Virus record (IMG/VR): IMGVR_UViG_3300022602_000067 | Location: 1 to 64,000 of that record | From: a virus | Length of the DNA stretch: 64,000 bases | Direction: 5' to 3' (one strand) | Shown: piece by piece, positions 6,124 to 13,389 of the stretch | Layout of the letters: each line of letters starts with the position of its first letter | Numbering within the stretch: position 1 is the stretch's first letter | Program-made: the position numbers and the translations under genes | Notes under the pieces: model-generated | What the model saw: only the letters and a program-made list of their open reading frames with translations | What the model was told of the DNA's origin: nothing | Databases searched by the model: none

Positions 6124-6506
6124 TAGGAGTCCTGCTCTATGCTCCAGCAGGATCTAGACACACGGAACAGTGTCAGCTTGTGTACATAATGCTCTGCTTG
6201 ATGATGACTAAGACGATGTCGTACTGCTTCACGGTGTGTACGTGCCGCACGAGCCACTAGATCCTGAGCAGGGCCGTCGGGATCGCCGCTGTCTCCGCTA
6301 GGAGGATATAGGTCGGGAAACACTGACTCTAGTGCGTCCCAAGCATATTCAGCTTTATAGTTGTGACCAGGTCTACCCACAAGATATATGGTATATGAAT
6401 GTTCAGGCGGTTCGTCCAGACTGGTTGAGCTTTGCTGAGAGCCCGCAGGTGGTCTGACTAGATCGGGATTGAGTTGGAACTCACGGATTAATTCATGCAT
6501 TTTCAT
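6123..6506 (-). CDS. Hypothetical protein with a capsid-targeting-like N-terminus (127 aa)
   Basis: The start MKMHELIRE-F resembles a targeting peptide with an IXE protease site. After a Pro/Ser-rich linker, residues 37-70 (YTIYLVGRPGHNYKAEYAWDALESVFPDLYPP) look folded. The C-terminal half is His/Arg-rich and helical (RHRLSHHQAEHYVHKLTLF). No family recognised. A perfect minus-strand TATAAATA (6512-6519) lies only 5 nt before the ATG at 6506. Initiation at Met3 (6500) is an alternative. Confidence 0.65.
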   Translation of the reverse strand: MKMHELIREFQLNPDLVRPPAGSQQSSTSLDEPPEHSYTIYLVGRPGHNYKAEYAWDALESVFPDLYPPSGDSGDPDGPAQDLVARAARTHREAVRHRLSHHQAEHYVHKLTLFRVSRSCWSIEQDS

Positions 6507-6511
6507 ATAGA

Positions 6512-6519
6512 TATTTATA
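6512..6519 (-). promoter_or_regulatory. T4-type late promoter TATAAATA
   Basis: An exact match on the minus strand to the T4 late consensus. It drives the 6506 to 3856 gene cluster, and the expected start of transcription falls at or next to the first ATG. Confidence 0.75.
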
Positions 6520-6520
6520 A

Positions 6521-6548
6521 AGAAAAAGCCCTCTCTAAGAAGGGCTTG
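6521..6548 (-). terminator. Intrinsic terminator on the minus strand
   Basis: On the minus strand, AAGCCCT pairs with AGGGCTT and is followed by TTTTCTTT. It lies directly upstream of the late promoter at 6512 and isolates the two units. Confidence 0.75.
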
Positions 6549-6592
6549 GGTGCGGGCATGTCCCGTATAGAAGTCTAGCAGTGATCAACTCG

Positions 6593-6667
6593 TTAGTTTG
6601 GCGGATTCTCACTGTGCATTAATTTGGCTTGAGGCTTGTGATCTAAATACTCTGTAGTCATTTTCAT
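6593..6667 (-). CDS. Microprotein (24 aa) with strong expression signals
   Basis: A 24-codon ORF, MKMTTEYLDHKPQ through HSENPPN. It has a perfect AGGAGG (6672-6677) upstream and an exact TATAAATA late promoter (6705-6712) further upstream, with a terminator at 6521-6548 downstream. The peptide is polar with no membrane segment. Two Met codons (6667 and 6659-6661) are possible starts. The signals are stronger than those of many larger genes here, so it is probably translated. Function unknown. Confidence 0.55.
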   Translation of the reverse strand: MKMTTEYLDHKPQAKLMHSENPPN

Positions 6668-6704
6668 CTATCCTCCTATCCACAGTACTTGTTCTGTGTA
6701 CTAG

Positions 6705-6712
6705 TATTTATA
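6705..6712 (-). promoter_or_regulatory. T4-type late promoter TATAAATA
   Basis: An exact match on the minus strand, about 38 nt before the 24-aa ORF, with an AGGAGG ribosome site between. Confidence 0.8.
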
Positions 6713-6750
6713 GATTACGGCTAGATTACATGCTGAAATGGCCAACTACA

Positions 6751-6807
6751 AGCGGAACGCTGAGCCGCGTTTTTCCGCTACGCTTCGCGAAGTACAATTT
6801 TTTGCGC
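6751..6807. other. Inverted repeats upstream of a late promoter
   Basis: AGCGGAA (6751-6757) pairs with TTCCGCT (6773-6779). CTTCGCGAAG (6783-6792) is a perfect palindrome and runs into a degenerate copy of the AAGTAC/T-rich repeat (6789-6807). The rest of 6668-6883 holds the two divergent late promoters and no other gene. Confidence 0.5.
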
Positions 6808-6850
6808 TCTAGCTTCGCTTGTAAAAATTTTTCCGCTCCGCCTACCGGGT

Positions 6851-6858
6851 TATAAATA
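6851..6858 (+). promoter_or_regulatory. T4-type late promoter TATAAATA
   Basis: An exact match on the plus strand, 25 nt before the ATG at 6884, with GGAGGG at 6871-6876 as ribosome site. Confidence 0.85.
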
Positions 6859-6883
6859 TGGTGACAAAAAGGAGGGTTATCCC

Positions 6884-7180
6884 ATGAGTATATTAGATCG
6901 ACTACACACTATTATCAGTGCTGACATAGCCAAACTATTCAGCGATGCAAAACGTGTTTCTGTACAGGCTACAAATGATGTTGAAAAACTAGAAGCTGAC
7001 CTTGTACAGGCTAAACAACGTGCTATCGCTGCCGCAGAAGCTGTTAAACAACATGCCGAAGCCGCCGCTGAACAAGCACGTAAGGCTGCTGATGATTTGG
7101 CGATTGAAGCTAAAGCTGCCGCTGAAAAAGTACTATTTCACAGTGCTAGTTTGCCGCAACCAAAAGAACCCACAGTCTAA
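6884..7180 (+). CDS. Ala-rich coiled-coil protein (98 aa)
   Basis: Residues 25-85 form one long heptad-patterned helix rich in Ala, Glu and Lys (EKLEADLVQAKQRAIAAAEA and onward), with no Gly or Pro interruption until the last ten residues. The first 24 residues form a short amphipathic helix. It looks like a structural or spacer coiled coil, perhaps a virion-internal or membrane-associated protein. No enzymatic motif. It has its own late promoter and strong ribosome site. The stop overlaps the convergent gene by 4 bp. Confidence 0.75.
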   Translation: MSILDRLHTIISADIAKLFSDAKRVSVQATNDVEKLEADLVQAKQRAIAAAEAVKQHAEAAAEQARKAADDLAIEAKAAAEKVLFHSASLPQPKEPTV

Positions 7181-7431
7181 CTGTAGGCTAAAAGGAATAA
7201 GGTACGGTGTTTATCGTATTTGAAAGCCACTGATATGTCATAGACTTCAGTGGCAGTATTCCACGCCCATCTTTGATACTGGCTACCTATGCGTGTTAGT
7301 AACCAGTCTTCTACTAGTATTATGCCATCAATCCAATCCACTTGGCCTAGCTGTCCTGGCCAATGTATGTCTGCGGTATATTGAAAATCGTGCAGATCAG
7401 GAAAGTATTTCCATGCATATCCGTGTGGCAT
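7177..7431 (-). CDS. Small hypothetical protein (84 aa)
   Basis: An 84-residue aromatic-rich protein, with many Trp and Tyr in HWPGQLGQVDWIDGI and RWAWNTATEVYDISVAFKYD, consistent with a compact beta fold. It has no signal peptide. A late-promoter-like ATTAAATA (7437-7444) lies 5 nt before the ATG and no Shine-Dalgarno is visible. It is transcribed away from the fibre gene cluster, ending against the coiled-coil gene. Family unknown. Confidence 0.6.
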   Translation of the reverse strand: MPHGYAWKYFPDLHDFQYTADIHWPGQLGQVDWIDGIILVEDWLLTRIGSQYQRWAWNTATEVYDISVAFKYDKHRTLFLLAYS

Positions 7432-7436
7432 ACAAA

Positions 7437-7444
7437 TATTTAAT
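7437..7444 (-). promoter_or_regulatory. Late-promoter-like octamer ATTAAATA
   Basis: On the minus strand it lies 5 nt before the start at 7431. Confidence 0.45.
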
Positions 7445-7458
7445 GTATTGCTGAATTT

Positions 7459-8769
7459 TTATGGGTTAAAGTACTGATTTGCGCCCGTGTAGACAAACAC
7501 GTGATATGTTGTGCCGCTTGATTGCACTATGGTTCCGCCCGTGCCTCTTGGTGTGCCGGGATAACTGATTATCACTATACCAGGACTGGCGTTGTTGGAG
7601 TTTTGTGTTCCTCCGAATCCTGGATAGTTAGTGCCGGTCCATATGCCCGAGTAAATTGTGCTAAATCCCGCCGTAACCGCAGTGGTATTGGGCACGTTAC
7701 TGGTTCCGTTGTTGGCAAACGTTACTGGGTTGATAACTAGTGTAGGATGATACCAACAACTTCCACCGCCTCCACCACCCATGTCTGGATAAGCTGAATT
7801 GTATCCTCCGGCACTACCGCCCCACCATCCTCCGCCGCCTGCACCGCCATAAGCGTTGGTAGTAGGATTTCCGCCCTGTAATGCGCCTTGGTAAGCAGTG
7901 GTGTTTGCGCCGTCACTAGATGCTGTAGCACCCGCGGCTGACTGAGTTCCAGCCTTGCCCGCATAACTGCTGTTATAATAATCTTGTCCCTGAGCGCCAT
8001 TAGGGTAACCGCCGCTACCGCCAAGGTCCGTATTGGTGCCTGCACTATTACTACTTCCACCGCCTCCACCACCCGCGGCCACTAGTAGCGCACTTGATTG
8101 TAAAGGAATGTTATAAGCGGCACCAGGTGGCGATATTGTAAAGGTCATGTTGGCTATGGTGCCTGATTGCCCGCCAGTGATTGCCGTGCCACCAGGAGTG
8201 CTTGATGATAATATAAACGTTGTTCCTGTAAAACTACTTAGGTAATATGCGCTGGGAGTGATGCTTGGTAAGTTCAAAACCGCAGTGCCTGTGTTGGCGT
8301 TTTGTGTAACAGTGACTATACAAGTGGCCGTAAAGTTTACAGCACTAGTACAGGTAAATGCTCCGGTGCTGGCGTTGTAGGACACCACGGATGTTATTAC
8401 TTGTACGTTGTTCGGAGTGCCAAGAAAAATACCGCTTAATCCGCCACTACCACCGCCATATCTATTATCACTAGCGTTGATACTGGCCACGCTACCGCCA
8501 AAGTACGTGCCCAAATTACTACCGTTGTTATATTGGTTTGTTGTGCCCGCACCGCCCACAGCCACTATCAAAGGCACGCCGTTACGCACTTGTAGTGAAC
8601 CGTATTGAACTCCGCCTCCACCACCGTTACTGGCATATCCCCAGCCACCGTTTGTGCCAGCCGCTCCGCCACCGCCCCATAAGTAGGCAGATATTTGATA
8701 TCCTGAATTTGTATAGCCATTGCCAAATGCGCTGGCATTTGCTGAGCCCATTGTTGCTATTGTTGGCAT
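7459..8769 (-). CDS. Glycine-rich tail-fibre or adhesin-like protein (436 aa)
   Basis: The protein contains repeated polyglycine tracts (for example YASNGGGGGVQYG, VAAGGGGGGSS, YGGAGGGGWWGGSAGG, MGGGGGGSCWYHP) alternating with short hydrophobic strands. This is the layout of glycine-rich domains in phage tail fibres and of gp38-type adhesins, where Gly loops form receptor-binding tips. The middle (about 125-215) is a Thr/Ser-rich beta insertion. The C-terminus is GTTYHVFVYTGANQYFNP. It lies directly downstream of a fibre gene, as a distal-tip subunit would. Receptor binding is inference. Confidence 0.7.
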   Translation of the reverse strand: MPTIATMGSANASAFGNGYTNSGYQISAYLWGGGGAAGTNGGWGYASNGGGGGVQYGSLQVRNGVPLIVAVGGAGTTNQYNNGSNLGTYFGGSVASINASDNRYGGGSGGLSGIFLGTPNNVQVITSVVSYNASTGAFTCTSAVNFTATCIVTVTQNANTGTAVLNLPSITPSAYYLSSFTGTTFILSSSTPGGTAITGGQSGTIANMTFTISPPGAAYNIPLQSSALLVAAGGGGGGSSNSAGTNTDLGGSGGYPNGAQGQDYYNSSYAGKAGTQSAAGATASSDGANTTAYQGALQGGNPTTNAYGGAGGGGWWGGSAGGYNSAYPDMGGGGGGSCWYHPTLVINPVTFANNGTSNVPNTTAVTAGFSTIYSGIWTGTNYPGFGGTQNSNNASPGIVIISYPGTPRGTGGTIVQSSGTTYHVFVYTGANQYFNP

Positions 8770-8771
8770 AA

Positions 8772-10679
8772 TTAGAATTTACTCAATGAAGCTAGTACTG
8801 TAAAGGCGTTGTTGGCTGTTTTAATAATGGTATAGTTATACACATCTATTCCGCTTGCGTTACCCGCTACTGGAGCAGTTCCGCCTTGCCAATATACAGT
8901 AGGTGAAATACTAGTGTCAATATAGATAGCAGTATTATAATAAGCTGTAGCACCTTGTGTTATTAACATGGCCAAGGTTACACTTTGCCCCACGGTCAAC
9001 ACACTATTCAATGTAGTTGATAGACTGAATGATATGTTTACATTCCAGTTACCGCTGACCGCAGTATTCCAGTATTTGACTGATCCTGTTGATAGGAATG
9101 CATTTGCAGTATTGCTATTTGTATTATCGGCTTGGAAACCAATTTGTACTACTTCACCAATGTTGGTGAATATACTACTTAGGCCAGAACCGCCGCTGAA
9201 TGTCTGAGTTCCAGTAAAGGTGTTGGCCACTGTGGTAACAGGAATGTTTGCACCTGCTAGTGTACTTGCACCAGTTCCGCCATATGCGGGTTGAACTATG
9301 CTACCTTGCCATACTCCGGTACCAATTGTACCAACTGAAGTCAAACTACTGTTGACTACTGTAGATCCTAGTGTAGTTGCTGTTAGTACGCTGGTGCTGT
9401 TAATTTCATAGGCCTTGCCCGTAGCAATGTTGAAATTTTCACTTGAATTCCAAGCAGAGTTTGCTGTTAACCATTCTAAGGTTTTAGTGGTTGTTCCATT
9501 TACCTGTATGCCTGAAGCATTAGCCTGTGCGTCTGTTGTTGCACCGCTGGCAATTACAAGAACTTTTTCTGCTGTATTAACTGTGGTGCTATTCACTGTA
9601 GTTGTTGTTCCGTTCACAGTTAAATTACCCGTGATGATAGCATTTCCGCTGACTGTTAAGTTACCATTAGCGGTTGTAGTTACATTACTAGCGCCAAAAC
9701 TTGTTAAAGATGCCATCGTTGTTAGCACAGCGGCAGCGGTTACTATACCTTGGCTATTTACAGTAATTCCATTATAGGTTCCTGATGTAACACCGCTTGC
9801 AGGAAAAGGTGTATAGGTTATTTCCTTTGTGGTTGTATTATAGTATAAAATATTTGTAGTGCTAGTGTTGTCCGATCGTATAGGATTAACATAAAAACTA
9901 TTAGTTTGATTTGTTACTCCTGAAAGACTCGTACTCGAGGCATTTAATATAATAGTGCTGGCGGGTTGGTTACTATATCCAGCATTATATCCAATGGCGA
10001 TGCTATATATACCTTGATAATAGATACCTGCGGAATCGCCTATTGCGACAGAATTATTACCTTGTGTTAGATATCCAGCATTATATCCAATTGCCACGGA
10101 ACTAGTACCTTGAATCTCTCCACCTGCTTGCTGACCAATACTAATGCTAGTTTGACCTTGTTGGAAACTGCCGGCACCGGTACCTATAGCGACACTATTT
10201 TGTCCTTGGCTGTTGACAGCGGCTGTCACACCTATAGCTATTGCATTAACACCTTGTGCTAAACTTCCTGCGCTGTTTCCAAGAGCTAAAGCACCACTAG
10301 ATTGATTACTGTATCCGGCCGTGTTTCCAATTGCAATGCCATTATCGCCTTGACTAGTATATCCTGCTAGACCGCCTATAGCCACTGCATAATTAGTTGA
10401 TTGACTTATATTTCCAGCATCTTTACCTATAGCGATTGATTGCGGACCATTGTCTCCCGCAGTATTTGGTACAGGCCAAACTAAACTTGAAACTGCCTGA
10501 CTTATAGCGTTAGTCGTCCAAGATTGATTAGCTAAAGGTATTCCTCCGGCAGTGGTTCCGTCTAGCAAACGTATCGTGCCATTGGTTTCATCGTAGACTA
10601 ATTCGCCCTTATTATAAGTTAAATGGCTTAAGGCACTATAGGGGTAATTTGTTAATCTGACTCTTGCTTGTGGTTGCAT
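8772..10679 (-). CDS. Tail-fibre protein with YadA-like head repeats (635 aa)
   Basis: Residues 1-50 (QARVRLTNYPYSALSHLTYN..ELVYDETNGTIRLLDGTT) match the N-terminal module seen at the start of several phage fibres. Residues ~80-250 hold about 13 repeats of the form SVAIGxxAGxxxQGxx, like the YadA/Hia trimeric-adhesin head. Residues 330-480 contain TGNLTVNGTTTTVNST and GTWQGSxVxxAYGGTG-type fibre modules. The C-terminus is a beta-rich tip. GAGGAG precedes the ATG. It is followed closely by the glycine-rich gene, forming a probable fibre-plus-tip pair. Confidence 0.8.
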   Translation of the reverse strand: MQPQARVRLTNYPYSALSHLTYNKGELVYDETNGTIRLLDGTTAGGIPLANQSWTTNAISQAVSSLVWPVPNTAGDNGPQSIAIGKDAGNISQSTNYAVAIGGLAGYTSQGDNGIAIGNTAGYSNQSSGALALGNSAGSLAQGVNAIAIGVTAAVNSQGQNSVAIGTGAGSFQQGQTSISIGQQAGGEIQGTSSVAIGYNAGYLTQGNNSVAIGDSAGIYYQGIYSIAIGYNAGYSNQPASTIILNASSTSLSGVTNQTNSFYVNPIRSDNTSTTNILYYNTTTKEITYTPFPASGVTSGTYNGITVNSQGIVTAAAVLTTMASLTSFGASNVTTTANGNLTVSGNAIITGNLTVNGTTTTVNSTTVNTAEKVLVIASGATTDAQANASGIQVNGTTTKTLEWLTANSAWNSSENFNIATGKAYEINSTSVLTATTLGSTVVNSSLTSVGTIGTGVWQGSIVQPAYGGTGASTLAGANIPVTTVANTFTGTQTFSGGSGLSSIFTNIGEVVQIGFQADNTNSNTANAFLSTGSVKYWNTAVSGNWNVNISFSLSTTLNSVLTVGQSVTLAMLITQGATAYYNTAIYIDTSISPTVYWQGGTAPVAGNASGIDVYNYTIIKTANNAFTVLASLSKF

Positions 10680-10697
10680 AGCGGCTCCTCGATACTA

Positions 10698-10705
10698 TAT
10701 TTACC
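10698..10705 (-). promoter_or_regulatory. Late-promoter-like octamer GGTAAATA
   Basis: On the minus strand in the gap between the 11392 and 10679 genes, 18 nt before the fibre ATG and upstream of its GAGGAG ribosome site. Confidence 0.5.
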
Positions 10706-11392
10706 TTATGAAAGTGCTATGGCAAGGTATATGTTTGCTTTAGTTTGTGCAAGAGTAGCAGAGGCAGTTGGATCTGGTAGTAGTTGAATTCCGGTACTAG
10801 GAATAAAGGGAGGACTAATTATTAGACTAATTGGTTGGCTAAATGTTTTACCTTGGCTATCTGTAACAGTGATAGTTGTAGCATTGTATTCGTTTGCTAC
10901 TTGGGTAGGCGTACCAGTTAAGACTCCTGTTGTAGTATTAAAAGTTAAACCTGTATTCAATATGCCGGATAGTGCCCATGTAAAAGGTGCTGTGCCTCCA
11001 GTGACTAAAAATTGCACATTCAATAAGGTATTAACTGTAACACTTAGACTAGTTGGACTAATAGCGGTTATACTAGGATATGTGACTGCGGGAGGAATAG
11101 CACCCCAGGTGATAGTTATGTTATATTGACGTATTAAATCAGTGCTCGCTACTCCATCGTTTGGTAAACTAGTAATAGTATAGCCGTTTGAGGTTAATAA
11201 ACTGCTTACTTTATTGTAGTCATTTTTGCTAAAACTAAGCGTAAGACTAGTGGCACCAGCTGTACTAGCGGCTTGAATTTGATCAAAAACATACTGATAC
11301 TGAGCTATTAGTGCAGTTAGAGCATTCTGCGCCTGTGTTGCGGCATAAGTGGCATTGGCTTGGCTAGCCTGTGAGGCAGTAAATATCGTCAT
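10706..11392 (-). CDS. Virion protein with a putative Ig-like domain (228 aa)
   Basis: The N-terminal ~60 residues form an Ala/Gln helix. Residues ~105-195 match the bacterial putative-Ig (He_PIG) pattern, with GGTAPFTWALSG and GLTFNTTTGVLTGTPTQ leading into ATTITVTDSQGKTFSQPISL. Such domains decorate phage capsids and tails and bind surfaces weakly. The last 30 residues form another helix. It is part of the fibre cluster. A GGTAAATA octamer lies 4 nt before the ATG, without a visible ribosome site. Confidence 0.7.
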   Translation of the reverse strand: MTIFTASQASQANATYAATQAQNALTALIAQYQYVFDQIQAASTAGATSLTLSFSKNDYNKVSSLLTSNGYTITSLPNDGVASTDLIRQYNITITWGAIPPAVTYPSITAISPTSLSVTVNTLLNVQFLVTGGTAPFTWALSGILNTGLTFNTTTGVLTGTPTQVANEYNATTITVTDSQGKTFSQPISLIISPPFIPSTGIQLLPDPTASATLAQTKANIYLAIALS

Positions 11393-11396
11393 AACG

Positions 11397-11404
11397 TATT
11401 TACC
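11397..11404 (-). promoter_or_regulatory. Late-promoter-like octamer GGTAAATA
   Basis: On the minus strand, 4 nt before the ATG at 11392. Confidence 0.45.
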
Positions 11405-11414
11405 GCTATTTTAT

Positions 11415-11960
11415 CTATTCTTTGAAGTAATATTCGTAGTTAATAGTGCTAGAGTTTTCTTTGCGAATCTTAGCACCATTTTTTAAGTGAAATCTTCGAG
11501 CCATCGGAGTCTGTGGACTTAGAGTAACAATACCACGTAAATCTTTGTATTCCGATTTCAACCATTCGGCAGCTTGTTGTAGTAGAGTTGCACCAGCACC
11601 TGGAGCATAACTCCAGATGGTATAGAATACAGCAACTTCCTTGTCTTTACTCATGCTAACAAGATCTTCTTCTGATTCTGGAACACCATTGAGCCATTGC
11701 ATACATGTAGCCGCTAGGATTTCTTCCCCTGCTTTAAGAATAAGAATTTCTGCCGCTTCGTTGATACGTTGTTCTAGTGGGATGTGAGGACGAACAGGGT
11801 CGTCCTTAATTATTCTGACTAAGGGATCAGTAATATCTCTAATGTGATGAAGTTCCATGTTCGCTACCTGGTTATTATATAGGTACTTATCTCTTTGGCT
11901 AAAATTCCATAGATTTAAGGGAGGTAGCCTGTCATCCCACTGAATCTCAAATGTCATCAC
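11415..11960 (-). CDS. GNAT-like acetyltransferase (181 aa)
   Basis: The C-terminal two-thirds follow the GNAT order: a strand (EEILAATCMQW), strand VAVFYTIWSYAPGAGATLLQQAAEWLK with a glycine-containing P-loop-like turn before a helix, strand RGIVTLSPQTPMARRFHLKNGA, and a final strand. The acetyl-CoA loop is a weak match (APGAGAT), and the MARRFHLKNGA segment is the familiar helix before the last strands. The substrate is unknown. It overlaps the end of the helicase gene by 14 bp. Met2 is an alternative start. Confidence 0.6.
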   Translation of the reverse strand: MMTFEIQWDDRLPPLNLWNFSQRDKYLYNNQVANMELHHIRDITDPLVRIIKDDPVRPHIPLEQRINEAAEILILKAGEEILAATCMQWLNGVPESEEDLVSMSKDKEVAVFYTIWSYAPGAGATLLQQAAEWLKSEYKDLRGIVTLSPQTPMARRFHLKNGAKIRKENSSTINYEYYFKE

Positions 11961-13374
11961 CGGGCAGATTATTTAATAGTTCTCTTAGTTTACTACTTTC
12001 GACTTGTGCTTTAACTTTTGGTAAAGCAATTCCTTGATCTAACATTTCTCCGGTATTGGCATTCACAGTCTGCCGTTGTTTTATACTGTTTAATAATGTA
12101 CTACCTGCACTTTGACTGTTATTATTACCATAACTATCTTCTTCTTCGAGGTCAGTAATTCGTAGAGTATCAATGTCAAATCCTAGATCAATCTTCATAC
12201 CAACACCACTACTCGAACGTGTCTTCATCAGCTGAATTTGATAACGTCCACGCTCACGCATAGCACGACTAGTAAAGATACCAAACACATTATCTGCTGT
12301 CTGAATCTTAGATAATCCGCCTGAAATATGACTGTGGTCAAATTCAACTTCTTCTACAGCACCACGATTCAACTGCGCCGCTGTAACAAATACACATTGC
12401 TTTTCTACTGCTAAATTCCTTAGTTCTTCCGATACATATTTGTCTTTAACAAATAAGTTTTCAGCACTAATTTTCTTGCTAAGTGGCATCAGCAAGTCCA
12501 TATAGTCTACTAGCAATACGTCGACTTTATGACCCATCTTGACTTCGTATTCTTTTAGATATGCACGAATGTCGTTGGCAGTCTTACCACTGGGCATATA
12601 CTTGACCTGTAGATTTCCGCTCTTTTTACCTATTACCTTGACCTTCATTTCTACATCATCGATGCTCTTAAAAAGTTCTCTAGTCGGGATGCCGGTTGTC
12701 ATTGCGTCGATACGCATACAAACTAGTTCTTCACTAAGTTCTAGTGTAAGATACAATACATTAAGCCCAGCAAGAGCATAATTAACACCAAGATTAGCCA
12801 GAAAAAGACTCTTGCCAGCGCCTGACCCACCAGCCCAAATATTAAGCTCGCCACGATTGAAGCCTCCAAACAACTTGTCATCTATAGCTTTCCAGCCAGT
12901 ACTTATCTGTCCATTTTTATCCTTGATCCGCATTAACCTAGCTCGAGGATCTTCAAAATAATCAGTACCCATGTCCTTCTGTAGACCAATCTGTACTGCT
13001 CGTTTGATCTTTTCTTCTACTGGACCATACTCGCCTTTTTCTAACAAGTCTGCTGATTCTAAGATTGCTCTCTCAAGGCCTTTATGCCGAATAAAAGTTT
13101 CAAATTCGTCTAGTAGCCAATCGTAATCATTTTCTTTAACACCATCTAACTGTTTGAAATTGGCATCCGTTGCCGCATTTATAATATCTAAAGGTGGCAT
13201 TGTATTATATTCTTCCACATACTTCACTAGGAATTCTGCAGGAGTCTGTAGCTTACGATCAAAAAGTGTCGGGTCAAAAATACTCTGACACCGAACAAAA
13301 CTTTCGGCATCGCTTATCATCATTTCGATGTATAACTTTTGTATGTCGTATCCGTAATTTGTATTTTGATTCAT
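11947..13374 (-). CDS. gp41: Replicative DNA helicase, T4 gp41-like (475 aa)
   Basis: DnaB-family hexameric 5'-3' helicase that unwinds the fork and works with the gp61 primase. Walker A is GGSGAGKS at residues 182-189. Walker B is VDVLLVDYMDLL. A downstream FVTAAQLNRGAV segment is the DnaB H3 motif, and SGGLSKIQTADNVFGIF matches motif H4. The N-terminal ~130 residues form the helical domain. The length equals T4 gp41 (475 aa). A TATAAT (13380-13385) lies 5 nt upstream of the ATG, but its -35 box is poor. Confidence 0.93.
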   Translation of the reverse strand: MNQNTNYGYDIQKLYIEMMISDAESFVRCQSIFDPTLFDRKLQTPAEFLVKYVEEYNTMPPLDIINAATDANFKQLDGVKENDYDWLLDEFETFIRHKGLERAILESADLLEKGEYGPVEEKIKRAVQIGLQKDMGTDYFEDPRARLMRIKDKNGQISTGWKAIDDKLFGGFNRGELNIWAGGSGAGKSLFLANLGVNYALAGLNVLYLTLELSEELVCMRIDAMTTGIPTRELFKSIDDVEMKVKVIGKKSGNLQVKYMPSGKTANDIRAYLKEYEVKMGHKVDVLLVDYMDLLMPLSKKISAENLFVKDKYVSEELRNLAVEKQCVFVTAAQLNRGAVEEVEFDHSHISGGLSKIQTADNVFGIFTSRAMRERGRYQIQLMKTRSSSGVGMKIDLGFDIDTLRITDLEEEDSYGNNNSQSAGSTLLNSIKQRQTVNANTGEMLDQGIALPKVKAQVESSKLRELLNNLPGDDI

Positions 13375-13389
13375 TGTTTATTATAACAT

